Part shown: positions 22,691 to 34,564 of the stretch, in pieces
Layout of the letters: every line of letters starts with the position of its first letter
How positions within the stretch are numbered: the stretch's first letter is position 1
DNA from: Diplolepis rosae
Taxonomy: Eukaryota; Arthropoda; Insecta; Hymenoptera; Diplolepididae
Reading direction: 5' to 3'
Length of the DNA: 64,000 nucleotides
NCBI GenBank assembly: GCA_030998225.1
Contig: JAPYXD010000742.1
Coordinates: forward strand, 4,030,001-4,094,000
Notes under the pieces: model-generated
What the model was told of the DNA's origin: nothing
Databases searched by the model: none
Seen by the model: only the letters and a program-made list of their open reading frames with translations
Translations under genes and position numbers: made by a program

Positions 22691-23295
22691 CTTTGGCATA
22701 CATTATCGCAGCTGAAAAAGTAAGGACAAGTTCGTTACTCAGCTACATCTGACAAAAATTGTCAAAATAGCAGCATTTTTTGTGTTTTTGAAAAAAACTT
22801 TATGAAAAAATCAAAAATTTTAAGACTGGTTTCTGATAATTCTCGTAAATCTCTACTAATTATCCTGATAATATTTTGCAATTAAAATAAATTTAAGAAA
22901 GTTACAGTATATTAAAACTTGAAAAAAGTCAATATCCATTTTCCAGTTAAATTATACGAGATACGAATAAAAGTTAGGATAAAAAATGGTTTACTACATA
23001 AAGATCTACAACAGTAATAACTGTAAAGTGACATGTTTGATGACATGTCTGCTATTATATTGACCCAAAATTCACAGAATTTTTGTTAATTTCTCATTTT
23101 TTTGGCATTGGGTCAGCCTCTTTATATTTTCTTCTATTAATATTATCAATGCTACTTACAATAAAAAACGCAAAAGAAGAGAGAAGGCAAACGTTTCGGC
23201 TACATATTCGGGGGCCCTATTCAGTGCCATAAATTAAAAGATTAATTCAAAATTTTCGTAAAAGATAAAAATGTAGAAGATAGTTGAAATAAGGA

Positions 23296-23435
23296 TAATA
23301 ATGAAACTCAAAAACTTATTTCATTGCTTGCAATTCAAAATGAAGAAGTCCAGTAAGCAACAACACGAATTGGAAAAAATATGTAGAATTCACTATAGAA
23401 AATCGGATAAAATGAACGAAAAACTTAGAAATTCG
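23296..23435 (-). repeat. Long inverted repeat, right arm (outer part)
   Basis: This is the partner of about 17785-17890. The GCAATTCAAAATGAAG and AATCGGATAAAATGAA blocks are the complements of the left-arm blocks. Confidence 0.7.
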
Positions 23436-23525
23436 TAAACAACAGGCTAGAATTTTTGTTTGTTTTTATTCCTTTATAAAGAACGGATGACCATTTCTTC
23501 GACTGTTGTATTATTATATCATATA

Positions 23526-24143
23526 TAGGTTTGGTTTCGTCGGTCTTAGGGTCAATAAAACAACATTAAAGAAAAATTATTGAATCAATTTATATCAATA
23601 AAAATATTAATATTTCAATAAATTGTAAGGTTGAAATTATAAATATTAATCGAATTTGCCATGGCATTATTTAACATATGATTTTCAAGTATGTGTTCTC
23701 AAGCTTTAGCACGCTTTTCATTGGTGAATTTAATTCAATTTATCGTATCTTCGTCTCTCTATATCCTACAGTTTGCGTTACTTCATCGGATTGTACTTAC
23801 ACACCGTATTATAATGTAATTTTAAATTATTGAAACCCTCAATCTTTGAGGCTTTAATTTTAATGACATTTTCAAGAATAAGACTGAATCTTCATGTGTG
23901 CTTTCGTTTATTTGTAATTTATGTAAGTACTTATTTATTATATCAACATAACATAAAATAGTTCTCTTTGGAAAAAGAAATTTGATTGTAAATTGATTTG
24001 TTCAATTTTTAATGACATATATATTCCTTGAAAAATTCCCGCAGTGAGATTGAAACATAGCAGAACTTTTGACCAAATATAATGAAGGAGTTTTTTTATA
24101 GAATGTTGTTTTATTGACCGCAAGACCGACGAAACCAAACCTG
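23526..24143. mobile_element. MITE with ~40-bp inverted ends, TA target
   Basis: The left end TAGGTTTGGTTTCGTCGGTC and the right end (reverse complement CAGGTTTGGTTTCGTCGGTC) match, continue through TCAATAAAACAACATT, and are flanked by TA. Length is 618 bp and no transposase is encoded. A Tc1/mariner-type target is suggested by the TA; family inferred. Confidence 0.8.
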
Positions 24144-25244
24144 TATAATATAAAGATCTACAAGTTTGAACTGCAACATTTTTTCATAAGATGTATATTT
24201 TTCTTTTTAATTAAAAAAAAAATACCATTGAAAATACGAAATTCAATTTTTTAACTAAAATATGTGAAATACTTAAAAAACGGAAGAATGGAAAATTGTT
24301 CGTTTCAATAATATATACAAATATTTTCAGATATAGTTTCTGATAAAACGTATATTTTTAATTTTAATTTTAAAAAATACGATTAAAATTCAAAAAATTC
24401 CATTTTTGAACCAAAATATGTGTGATTCAAAATAAGCGATAATACAAAAAATCGTTTTCTCTAAAAGAGTCTATGAATTCTCCTCCTTTTTTAAATATTT
24501 GGAAGAAAATAGATTTTTTGTAATCTTGTAAATTATTAGAAAGTTACAGAAAAGTATACAGAAAATCGAGCGCGAAGCGCAAGTTTCATGATAAGAATGT
24601 GTTCTTTAAGGCTGATAGAGCTTTAAGTAAATTGAATTTCTTTTTTCATTTGAAATCAAAAACAAATTTAGTAACTTTGAGGAAATGTAATTCACATCGA
24701 TAATATTATAAAATTGACTTGAACTTAAGTATCAAATTACAAGTAATAAATTTAAATAATAATGAAACAGGACTTATATCGACCCTTAGTATTAATATTC
24801 AAATACCCGGGCTCGAATCCCGGTGCATTCAAAAACGTCTTTTTTCCACAGAAATATTTTCAAACTCTTTAAACTTAAGTATGTAACTATGAACGTATTA
24901 ATATGTTTAATGTTTTTAAATTATTCAATGTTTTATTAAAACAATTAAAATAGTAAATTGTAATGACCCTTGATTTAATTTATAATAGACTTCTTCATTT
25001 ATGGACCCTAAAGCCAATGCAATTTATTAAAACATTTTGAATTCAAAATAATTCTGAATGTTTGAGTATAAAAGGTCTAAATATTTGAAAAATACATAAA
25101 TTATATCAAAATTAGCACACGAAATCCTACATTAACTTTAATTTGGTATGAAGTAAAATTGAAAATAAATCCTTTAGAATAAAACATTTTGAAAAAACTA
25201 TCAGAATACATAACATATTATAAATTATCAAAAAATTATCAACA
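24144..25244. other. AT-rich sequence with an isolated tRNA T-arm-like motif
   Basis: No gene is seen. At 24808-24824 the sequence CCGGGCTCGAATCCCGG folds as a perfect 5-bp stem with a seven-base loop and resembles an RNA polymerase III B box. No acceptor, D or anticodon arm is found around it, so it is not a tRNA gene; a degenerate tRNA-derived SINE is possible. Confidence 0.4.
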
Positions 25245-25415
25245 ATGTCCGAGGCCGAATATCTTAGATCAATCGGGCCCGTGAAGGCCTTTTTCCGGAT
25301 CAGCAAAGAAGGGATAAACAATTTGAAGCCGCCCCTCATGAGGTCCTGCGAACGCACCAGTGTGTTGGCATCCTCCCTAGACTCACTTACACAATTCTCA
25401 ATTCCGACTCGATAA
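25245..25415 (+). CDS. Short open frame of unknown origin (56 codons)
   Basis: ATG at 25245, stop at 25413-25415. The frame (start MSEAEYLRSIGPVKAFFRIS) coincides with a local GC-rich island inside AT-rich DNA, the main reason to record it. It contains Arg/Lys and Ser/Leu in a balance that looks like real protein, perhaps the N-terminus of a retroelement ORF1. I do not recognise the family, and no continuation was found downstream. Confidence 0.25.
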   Translation: MSEAEYLRSIGPVKAFFRISKEGINNLKPPLMRSCERTSVLASSLDSLTQFSIPTR

Positions 25416-25479
25416 CCGAAAGCGTGAAATCTAAAAATAGCATTGCATGAAGGAAGCGAGGAGAATAAGGAGAAGTGGA

Positions 25480-25590
25480 ACGTGTCATTCTCGCGTGCAA
25501 GAGCGACGAGGAAGAAACAAGGGCAGCGCGCGCCGCTGCCCCTCCATAGAAATTCTGATGGCGCGTTTATCAGCCCACTTTTGTGAAATT
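25480..25590 (+). repeat. Dispersed repeat, second copy of 18361-18560
   Basis: It shares the GAGCGACGAGGAAGAAACAA core and the GGCGCGTTTATC block. Just downstream at 25602 is TTAGCAATCTCCCAACTC, which also occurs at the edges of the 20340 and 28508 repeats. Confidence 0.65.
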
Positions 25591-25639
25591 CTCTTATTCC
25601 ATTACTTTAGCAATCTCCCAACTCATCTCTGGTATAAGT

Positions 25640-26410
25640 ATATCACCGACGCTTGAGGTGCTTCAAACCGTAGTTCGGTAAAATGAGCATCGGGCGTATT
25701 ATTTGAACTGGCAATGGTATGGTTCTCTCAAATAAAAAAATTCTTACCTCGAGCCCGCCAATAGTCATCCGGTACATACATAAACAACTTACAAATACAT
25801 TCACACCATTCAGACGTAGCCAATCACATTTCAAATTACATTTAAATTTGAACATATAACCTTACATATGTAAACCTAATAACTACACTTATATATAGTA
25901 CGATACGCTTTCGTCGAATCACGCACACGCTCGCTTACAATGCTGAGATATAAAACTTGGAACTTTCTTATATAGTGACTGCATGAGTTATTCAGAGCTT
26001 GTGAGAGTAAGTGCCGTCAATAAAATTTTTTAGCCTTACTCAAGTAAAAATAAATTAACTTTTTTCATAAATGATTAATAAAATATTTTTAAAAATCAAT
26101 ATAATTAATCAATTATTATAACTATGATTATTGATATATATAATATAATTATTAAATTACATTTAGTATACATTTTTATTATAATGACGTATGAAGTTTA
26201 GGGAAACTAAATTTTCAAATGTACATTAAAAATTGCATTATTATTAAGAAGTATCTTGTATAAAAACATTTAAAAGAAGATTCTTTTATTTTCTGTGTTT
26301 TATGTTTTCAAAAAATGGATTTTACATTTGCGAATTCCAAATTATTATTCTGCCTGAGTAATTTATGTGATATTTCATATTTTATGTAATACACTTATCA
26401 TCTTTTTACA
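25640..26410. other. AT-rich spacer
   Basis: No coding or RNA signal is recognised. Confidence 0.5.
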
Positions 26411-26600
26411 TTCTCATCATGGATGAGAAGGTATTGGTTTTATGTGAAAAATAATTTTCGGAATTTTCGTCAAATCTTTACGTTTTGAGATCCCCTGAGT
26501 CAGAAAAAAGGGTTTTTACGAAAGTGTCTGTCTGTCTGTCTGTAGTAGGTCGTGTGCGGCATAACTCTCGATAGAATTATCAGATTTATTAGTACGACTT
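26411..26600 (+). repeat. Dispersed repeat with (TCTG)n, copy 2
   Basis: This direct-orientation copy of 22482-22690 starts at TTCTCATCATGGATGAGAA and has a shorter TCTG run. The high identity over the first ~130 bp suggests a fairly recent common source. Confidence 0.8.
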
Positions 26601-26869
26601 CAATGGAGCTTTTCTCCAAGAAAAGTTATATTTTGAGACCACTTAAAAATAGTCGATTCTAAATAATAAATCTATTTTGATATTAAACAGAACTCTTTGA
26701 ACCATTTTGAGAAATAATAATTATTCCAATTCTGAAAAGTCCCGGTTAATTGTATCCATTAAAGTGTGTTTTTAGTAATTTAAATAAATGTCTAAAGATA
26801 TTAATCATCTTAAAATTTCAGATCAATCTTTTTCAAAGTATATAGAAAATAAGTGTAATTTTTTTAATG

Positions 26870-27215
26870 ATATATTCCGTAATTTTAAATTCGGCGTCTA
26901 TTTCACGCCTCCTTTACACGGTGACGAGAAAAATACTATTTCTGATATCAACTCGACAACCGAAATCATGAAATCGAAGCGAGTTAGTGGAGACACAGTG
27001 ACATGACGCGCTTGATTGTGTATGCTCCCACATTTGTTGTAGCAGCGCAGACCTTTTATTTTAGTTCGAAAAAACTGCAGGTTTTTGGAGGCGCTGCAAA
27101 ACTGATAAACGGTAGCTCTGTTTTACCCTTCAAGTAGTAGCGTGGACCTTTCATTTTAGTTCGCAAAAACAAAATTCTACAGGACGCGCTGCGAAAAATC
27201 ACTTGGGATGATCGC
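26870..27215 (+). repeat. Dispersed repeat, inverted partner of 20340-20700
   Basis: See the entry at 20340. The inverted pair frames about 6 kb and could be the two ends of one composite element or two independent insertions. A short frame at 26788-27006 is not supported as a gene. Confidence 0.6.
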
Positions 27216-27245
27216 ACCTGCGCGCTCATCTGATTTGCGGATTGC

Positions 27246-27909
27246 GAATCAACTAGATGGTGCGTTCATAAATTAGATTCAAAATTCCTTCCTCTATGCA
27301 TACGTAATTATACGTAACAAAGAAATACTGTGGGAAAATTTAATATCGTTTTCATTTTTAAAATAATTAAAAAGGGCAGAATAAATCTTAAGGTTTATGA
27401 TGAAAGAGACTTTTAGTATTAAGAATAAATATAAATCTTCTAGTTTTATTGGAAAAATAACAAGGGTTGGTCTATATGACTCGATACGTATAAACACGTG
27501 CTAGGATCTCATATTTCCCAAATTGTTAAAACAAAATTTAATGTTAATTCACTTGCTGAAATTTACCAGATCAAGTTGACATGTAAGAGAAATAATAAAC
27601 AGACCAGCCTTGTTCCCTAGAATAATTAAATTAAGAATTTATTTTCAGGATGACAGCTTGTAAGGAAACCTCGAGGAATGCTTCTAAAATAATTCATAAG
27701 TTTAATGTAAAGAACGTGTGAAAATCGTTTTGGAGACTGGAAATATAACGCAAAAGGAAATCAAAATTACTATTTATGCTTATTTTATGAGCATGTCTAG
27801 ATGTCTAAAACCTATATCACTCGTCGCCTCAAGAAAGCCTAAAACAAAACGTTCCATTTATAAAATAAACACAAATCTCAAGTCTCCAAAACGATCGTAA
27901 AAGATCAAT
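27246..27909. other. Spacer with a short inverted motif
   Basis: No gene is seen. ATCGTTTTGGAGACT at about 27725 is matched in reverse complement at about 27880 (AGTCTCCAAAACGATCG), forming a possible 170-bp hairpin or small element. Confidence 0.45.
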
Positions 27910-28504
27910 TTGTGTGAAAACTCTACATCCCCTAACTAATAAGGGAATAATATTACGTTACCAGAGACTGACCCCCCGAGGCGTAAACACATTATATGTA
28001 TTTTGACACTTATACGTATGCACTTGAAAAGCTTAAAAGCGCACGTGGGCCTAACGCCCATGATTGGTCACTAATAGGCCTGCCTTTTAGTACTTTAAAG
28101 TAAATCCGGACCAATTAAAGACATCAAAATTCCTAACAAAGAATTTCAGAGCCAATGATATTAAAGTTAACGCCTTAAAGACCCAAAATCTGAAAGTGGG
28201 GAATTTATGTTTTAAGCCTCGGAGGATCACTCTCTACACCAAAAATACTTTACTTTTTGTTTTTACTTGTTTTCTTACTCGGTCGTTTTTCTGTACGCGG
28301 AAATTTTCTCCAAACACCTTTGTTAAAAAGATCACCAGTTTATAAAAATAAATGACAGTTTATTAAATTCACGTTTTAAACTTATTCAAAACTAATAAAA
28401 ATCCACATTCCTATCTTTATAGGATTTCAAATCGGATCGCGCTATAAAAACTTAAAATCTAGTTCGCGAAGTTTCGTGAAGACGGCCCCGAGATCGGGTT
28501 GTCA
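27910..28504 (-). repeat. Possible solitary LTR
   Basis: Read on the minus strand, the stretch begins TGTGACAACCCGATCTCGGG and ends near TTTTCACA, giving TG...CA termini. It includes AATAAA-type signals and a GC-richer start, and interrupts a repeat segment (CACTCGAAATTAAATAC, also at 20385 in reverse) at 28505. No target duplication and no second copy are seen, so this is a tentative call. Confidence 0.3.
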
Positions 28505-28640
28505 CACACTCGAAATTAAATACATTACTTTAGCAACCTCCCAACTCTTCTTCTTCTTGGTTGTGGCTTCTTGTTGTGTCTAGCAAATAGCCATATCTAT
28601 AACCTCCCAACTCATCTCTGTAAATAGTAAACTCATATAT
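28505..28640 (+). repeat. Fragment of the 20340 repeat family
   Basis: CACTCGAAATTAAATACATT followed by ACTTTAGCAACCTCCCAACTC matches the reverse complement of 20350-20400. CCTCCCAACTCATCTCTG is repeated again at 28603. Confidence 0.6.
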
Positions 28641-31003
28641 AAGGAACAGTATGACAGTCAGGGTTGCGAAGGTAAAATCGGGAAATTGGGCTTTTGTTAA
28701 ACAAATTAATATCTCAGTAAATATTTAACTTTCCAGGTTGAGGTTTGGTGGAAAAGTAACCGACTTTATGCTCTTCAAATGAAGAAAAAAAGGGAAACTT
28801 TAAGATAATACGTTTCCGCGCTATTGTCACTTTAATTTATTTCATGCGTTAATTGTAAAATGTCTGCTTGCCGCAGAGGTGGTCCGATTTTTATTTTGAA
28901 AGCCGTATATTTAGCCGTCATATTAAAATTGGCATTACATTAATCAACAATAAAAATGAGAAAAAAATCTTTTTGCAAAATTAATCTGGATTTTAGTTCA
29001 CATTGTCAATGCCTATCGAAAAAATACCATAACGAGTAGAAGTAATTTTTGACCATATTTGAGTGATCTGTTTAAGGAGTATATCATCGTTGAAAATACT
29101 ACCTATTCTGTGCTAAATTTAAATAAACTGATGTCAAGATTGTATTCTACTTATATACGTTTCAAAAATCTATTATTTATTCACCCCAGAAATCCATTTA
29201 ACATAGCACGAAGCATTTGCGCGGTGAAGAATAAATGCGCGCGAGCGAACGGCACAGTTTTGGCACCTCGCGTGACTATGTTGTCGACCAAATTGGATCG
29301 TTCCAAAATGCGGGCGATTTTTTTTCTCAACGGAATATGAAAGATAATTGAATGAAGTAAATGTGGTTTTTTTCCAGTCGAAATCTGATGAAGAAGACAT
29401 TTGTTTATCAATTTGTTATAAACAATTATTAATATTTCACATAAAATTTCAAGTTTTCAAATCGGAAAAATCATAGTCAATCAATGTTAAATGACGATTC
29501 CATTGTCACAAAAAACATAAAAATCGGATAATTAGATAAGCCAGAATTAATTTTACAAAAAAAAAGTGACAAAAATCTTTAATTGTTAATATTATAAAGA
29601 AAAAAATTTTTTGAAGGAAATCACTTTAGGTTTATGTCAGGAATGGTAAACACTATCGTAAAAAATCATTTTGAAGTAGATTTGAATTTTCATCCAATTC
29701 GGGTGATCCGTTTCAGAAATTCTGACCCACCTATTCTCTACCTATTCTATATTCTACCTATTCCTAAGTATGTACCCATCGTTGTCGAAAAATATGAGGC
29801 AACCATATTATCATTAAGGTAGTTGTAGTGCCAAGAAACAGGTCTCTGAAGCAAAAAGTTATTTTATGATTTTGAGACTTGAAATGATATCATTAGTCGT
29901 TTCATATAAAACAAAAAAAAATTTTCTTATGGAGAAAATTTAAAAATCATGAAAAATAATACTTTTAACATTATTTGTTGTAATGGAATCTTTCCTTACT
30001 AAACCTTCTTATCAATTTTTTGAAAATAATTGAACTTTCATAAATCATGGCCTATTTTACCAGGGAAAATATTCCCTATAACCCTACTGTTTCCCAGTTT
30101 GAAAATAAGTGGAAAATCTTCAAATATAGCTATTTTGAAAAAAAATTCTTTTTGAAAAATTGATATAACGCGTTTAATAACAGAAAACTGTACTTTTAAA
30201 ATTGGAAACAGTAGAGATTTCCATGAATCATGGAAATCCAATAATTTTTTTCTTGCACAGTGCACCAGGTTAAAGTTCGAATAAAAAAATTGGAAAAATT
30301 CCAATATTGCTTTTGCTAAGAGGAACATTTTTATAAGGTATATAAAACATATAATCATGAATTTTCTATAGTACTCCCTTCAAACATATATTTATATGAT
30401 TTTTATTATGATTTCCCTGCAGATAAAATGTTTTCGAATTTTCCCTTCGTTTTTGTTACAATTTTAACTCTTTGCACAATGCAAGAAAATTATTATACAT
30501 TTATAATGACAATTTATTGCGAGTTGGAAGAATCTTAGCTTTAAAATAAACCCAAGAACATTAATAAATGTTGATTATTTTGAAAGTTTTTCAAAATTTA
30601 AGAAAACATTGAAATTTAGACTTTTTTTTGCAATACCTTCTTCAAAATTTAACAAAACAACTTCATTCTGGACTCATTTTATAGAGAATTTTGATGGCAT
30701 TCAATTCATATTAATTCATTCATATTAATTCATAATAATATAACATAAACTCTAAAAAAACGTCTATTGAATGTTAAAAAACTCATCTGTAAAATGCAAA
30801 ACGAACATAGAGCATGATAATTACCTTTAGCCCTTTAAATTCTTCGCTTCGTCTCATTCAGTCTCATTAGGATCAACTTTTCGTGATAAGTACTTGCAGA
30901 CCCGGCAACCACCGGCAACAGGCAAACGACGTGTTGTGATTATGATATTTATTAAATTTCGACAGACGCTTATCATATACAATCAGAATATGTTTGAATT
31001 ATT
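28641..31003. other. AT-rich spacer, no gene recognised
   Basis: Stop-dense on both strands. A GC-richer patch at 29210-29320 (GCGCGCGAGCGAACG) has short open frames on both strands and no recognisable product. Confidence 0.5.
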
Positions 31004-31261
31004 TGTAGGGAAATACGTACTTTATTGATATATTGGGGGGGAAATACGTCCAATGCATCCCTAACAACCCGGGGAAATCCCTTACCTTCCTCCCACCAAC
31101 AAATGCAGTCGCTTTTGAGGGAAGGGGGTGTACCACTCAAAAAGGGGATCGTCTAAGAAAATACCTAGTTAGTAAGACACAGTTTGTAACCGACCATCCT
31201 TGAATAAACTTCTTAATACCAACAAGCCTCTTTTCCTTTTTATTTTGGCCCTCTGACTACA
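31004..31261 (+). repeat. Left LTR of gypsy-2
   Basis: 258 bp, starting TGTAGGGAAATACGTACTTT and ending CTCTGACTACA. An AATAAA polyadenylation signal (TTGAATAAACTTCTT) lies about 60 bp before its end. A possible primer-binding TGG lies 10 bases after the LTR (31272). Confidence 0.95.
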
Positions 31262-31565
31262 ATTTCAGAAGTGGGATTGAGGCTCGCGACTTAGAAATTT
31301 TTTTTATCGGACTTCGTGCTGTGTGCCGAAAAACCTAATGTTAGATGTGCTTTGTGCAGAGACGTTGATGTGCGTGAGTAACACGAACAAGCTTTGTGCT
31401 ATAAATTTGAGCTATTGTGATAAATCGGTTGTGTGTTTTCATGCTTTGTGCCAAATTGTGACACTGGAGATTGCAGTGTTTTGGAGTGCCATATATTTTA
31501 GACGTTATTTGACATATAAATTGTTTGCTGCGTTGAGAAGATTTTGACAAACTTTGTGACATTTT

Positions 31566-32432
31566 ATGCCGATTTTTAAAAATAATTTTCCACTTAATTA
31601 CAAGTGTTCGCTTGCTTTGAGATCAAAACTGCCAACGAAACCACCCACCGAATATTCGGTGAACGAGTTAAAGGATCTGCTAAGAATGCGGCAGCTCGAA
31701 ACGACAGGAACGAAAGCCGAGTTAATAACGAGATTGACGGATGCTGACCCAACTATGTGGGGCGACACCAGAGGAAACGATGAACACCAGGACCTTCAGA
31801 CACCAGCCGCTAACGTTTCTCAAATAAACGAGGAAATAAGACTCAGAGAATTAGAAATTTTACGGAGAGAACGAGATCTGCTGCAAAGGGAATTGGATTT
31901 ACTAAGAAGATCGGAAACACCCATAAGCCATAGCAGTTCTTCGAGTGCACATGTCCCATTTCCCAATCTTAAAGCTATTAGTGACCTTTTGAACGAATTT
32001 AGTGGCAGTGCAAACTCTTTCGAAACATGGGAAAAGAAAGTGGAGTTGATTCGCGACACCTATCAACTAGATGAGAATGCGTCGAAAATGCTGATAAGCT
32101 CAAAACTGAAGGGTAGAGCTTCTAGTTGGTTTCACTCGAAACCGGAACATTTGACTTCAAGTGTAAGTGAGTTGTTAACAGAGATGAAACTTATGTTTGA
32201 CCACCGTCCAAGCAAGTTAACGTTACGGCGAGAATTTGAAAACAGGACTTGGCAGCACAATGAACCATTCAGTGACTATTTTTACGATAAAGTGATCTTA
32301 GCGAATCGAGTGTCGGTTACTGATGAAGAAATAGTGGATCACTTAGTGGACGGAATACCAGATCCTCGTTTGCGAAACCAGGCACGAAACCAAAAAGGGA
32401 AAAAGGATCATGCTTTAACTGTGGCATCTTGA
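31566..32432 (+). pseudogene. Gag of gypsy-2 with N-terminal SAP domain
   Basis: The 288-aa frame starts MPIFKNNFPLNY. Residues 30-62 read as a SAP domain (YSVNELKDLLRMRQLETTGT then KAELITRL), a helix-extended-loop-helix fold known to bind DNA in SAF-A, Acinus and PIAS. Residues 90-117 form a Leu/Arg-rich coiled coil. Residues 130-280 are the capsid-like region (ending DHLVDGIPDPRLRNQARNQ). The frame then slips within an A-rich stretch (32385-32405): the CCHC knuckle CFNCGILNHQVVKC lies in the other frame, at 32412-32453, which leads into pol. A small deletion or indel is likely; programmed slippage is less likely. Confidence 0.85.
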
Positions 32433-34483
32433 ACCATCAAGTTGTGAAATGTCCGAAGAGGAATCATAACTCAATCACGGAATATCCGCAAAGGAGTGAA
32501 AATTCATCGCATCTGGTCCAATCGACGCAATCAGCAGTTCCAGGAACCAGCAGCAGCGGCAACGACAACACAATTCAAGAAGCACAACCGCCGTATAGCG
32601 TACCCGTCACCTTCAATGTTAAAGATGAGTATGGCAACATTTTAAAAAAGACTGTTATGGCAGTAGTAGATTCGGGGTCTCCGATAAGTATGATTAGAGG
32701 AAATCAGATTCCCATTCACGCTCGATCACCAATAACCGAACGCGACGGAAACTTTTATGGTATTAACAATTCTCGGGTCAATATTTTGGGAAAATTTAAA
32801 GATATTGTTAAAGTCCAAGATCTTGTCGAGCCACTTTGTTTCTTTATAGTTACAGAAAACACTATGTCTAGTATGGCCCTACTTGGTCGAGATTTCACTT
32901 CGCGCTCGCATATAAGAACTTCCATAGAAGATAAGAATTTGTCGTTTCAGAGAAAATTACTAAATGAAAACAATGTCGGAATCAATAAAAATGAAGACAA
33001 TATTATTAATGCGGCTAACGAAATAATGCGTATCGATTATGATAAGCCGTGTAGCATAGTTGACAGTTTAAAAATTAACCAGGAACTCGATTACGGTATA
33101 TATGAAAAGTGTAAGAAAATATTTGAGACCGAATATGTTTGTAAATGGAGTTCTGATCCATTAGAAGCTGAACCTGAAATGAATACAACTTTAAAACATA
33201 ACCAGCCGATTAGTTATAGGCCAAGACGTTTAGCCTTTTCTGAGGTAGAGAAACTGCCAAAAATAATAGACGAAGGCGTTAAAAACAAGTTGATGCGTCC
33301 GAGCAATTCTCGGTATGCAAGTCCTATTGTTTTAGTAAGAAAAAAGGACGGCAGTATTAGGTTGTGTTCCGACTATCGTGAGCTTAACAAAATAACAGTA
33401 AAAGACAATTTTCCGACACCACTAATCGATGATCATTTAGATAAACTAAAGAATAAGCGATTCTATACTACTCTTGACTTAAAGGACGGGTTTTATCATG
33501 TAAAAATGGCTGAATCCTCCGTAAAGTTCACTTCGTTTGTAACACCTCTAGGACAATTCGAGTTTCTTAGAATGCCCTTTGGCTTAACAAATGCGCCCCG
33601 TGTCTTTCAACGATTTATTTATAGCATTTTTGAACCATTAATTAGACAAAGTAAAGTTTTATTATACTTAGGCGATATTTTAATTGCAACCGAAACCGTA
33701 GACGAACACTTCGAAATTTTGCGTGAGGTCCTCGGAGTAGCTCGTCAATATAAATTGGAATTTCGTATAGACAAGTGTTTTTTCTTGTATTCGGAGATAA
33801 CCTACCTTGGATATCTCATTAGCGAAAAGGGAATACGCCCTAGTGTCGAAAACGTCGAAGCTGTTCTTAATTATCCAGTACCACGAACCGCAGTACAGTT
33901 ACATAGGTTCCTTTGCTTAGCGAGTTATTTTAGACGCTTCATTAAAAATTTTTCCATAACAGCGAAACCACTCTACGATTTCCTAAAGAAAGATGTATTT
34001 GTATTCAGTCCATGCGATAGTGAGATATTTGAAAAATTGAAAGAACATTTGTCTACTTATCCACTGTTAACCATTTATGCGCCTGATCTTGTAACTGAAC
34101 TCCACTGTGACGCAAGTGCAAGTGGATTCAGAGCGATATTAAGCCAAAAACAAAGGAACGGCGTAATGCAACCGGTATCCTTCTTCAGTCGGCGAACGAC
34201 ACAGGCTGAATCAAAATATCACAGTTTTGAACTTGAATGCCTAGCCGTGATTAATGCTATTAAACGGTTTCACGTTTACTTATTCGGGATAAAATTTAAG
34301 ATAATCACTGACTGCGACAGCTTTAGACTTACGTTAAGTAGGCAGAACATAAATCCACGAATCTCAGGGTGGGCAATGTTTGACCGCTATGTAATCGGCG
34401 ACATCGACGGGTTTCAATTAACCCAGCGACCATACAACGGAATCTTGGGGCCCGACCAGATGAAGCACTGGGTCCGAATTTAG
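32408..34483 (+). pseudogene. Pol of gypsy-2: knuckle, protease, RT (YLGD), RNase H; integrase deleted
   Basis: The long open frame starts with the gag zinc knuckle and continues into a retropepsin (AVVDSGSPISM, about 32660-32695). The RT has IRLCSDYRELNKITV, LDLKDGFYHV and LRMPFGLTNAPRVFQRF. The metal-binding box reads YLGD (about 33664-33675) where YLDD is expected: an Asp-to-Gly change in the first catalytic Asp, which should abolish polymerisation. RNase H spans TELHCDASASGF to ITDCDSFRLTL. After NPRISGWAMFDRYV the sequence jumps to a short unrelated tail (GPDQMKHWVRI) and stops at 34481-34483. The whole integrase is absent. Confidence 0.9.
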
Positions 34484-34564
34484 TTTTATTTTCTTATTAT
34501 ATTTGATAACATTCCTTTCAACATACGTTACGCCGGGACGGCCTATATGTCAGGATAGCCGAAC

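Noticed and set aside
24808..24824. tRNA gene
   Set aside because: Only a T-arm-like hairpin is present; no acceptor, D or anticodon arm fits around it.
32380..32410. Programmed ribosomal frameshift between gag and pol of gypsy-2
   Set aside because: The A-rich run is suggestive, but the zinc knuckle belongs to gag and lies after the shift, and the expected residues between capsid and knuckle are missing, so a small deletion is simpler.
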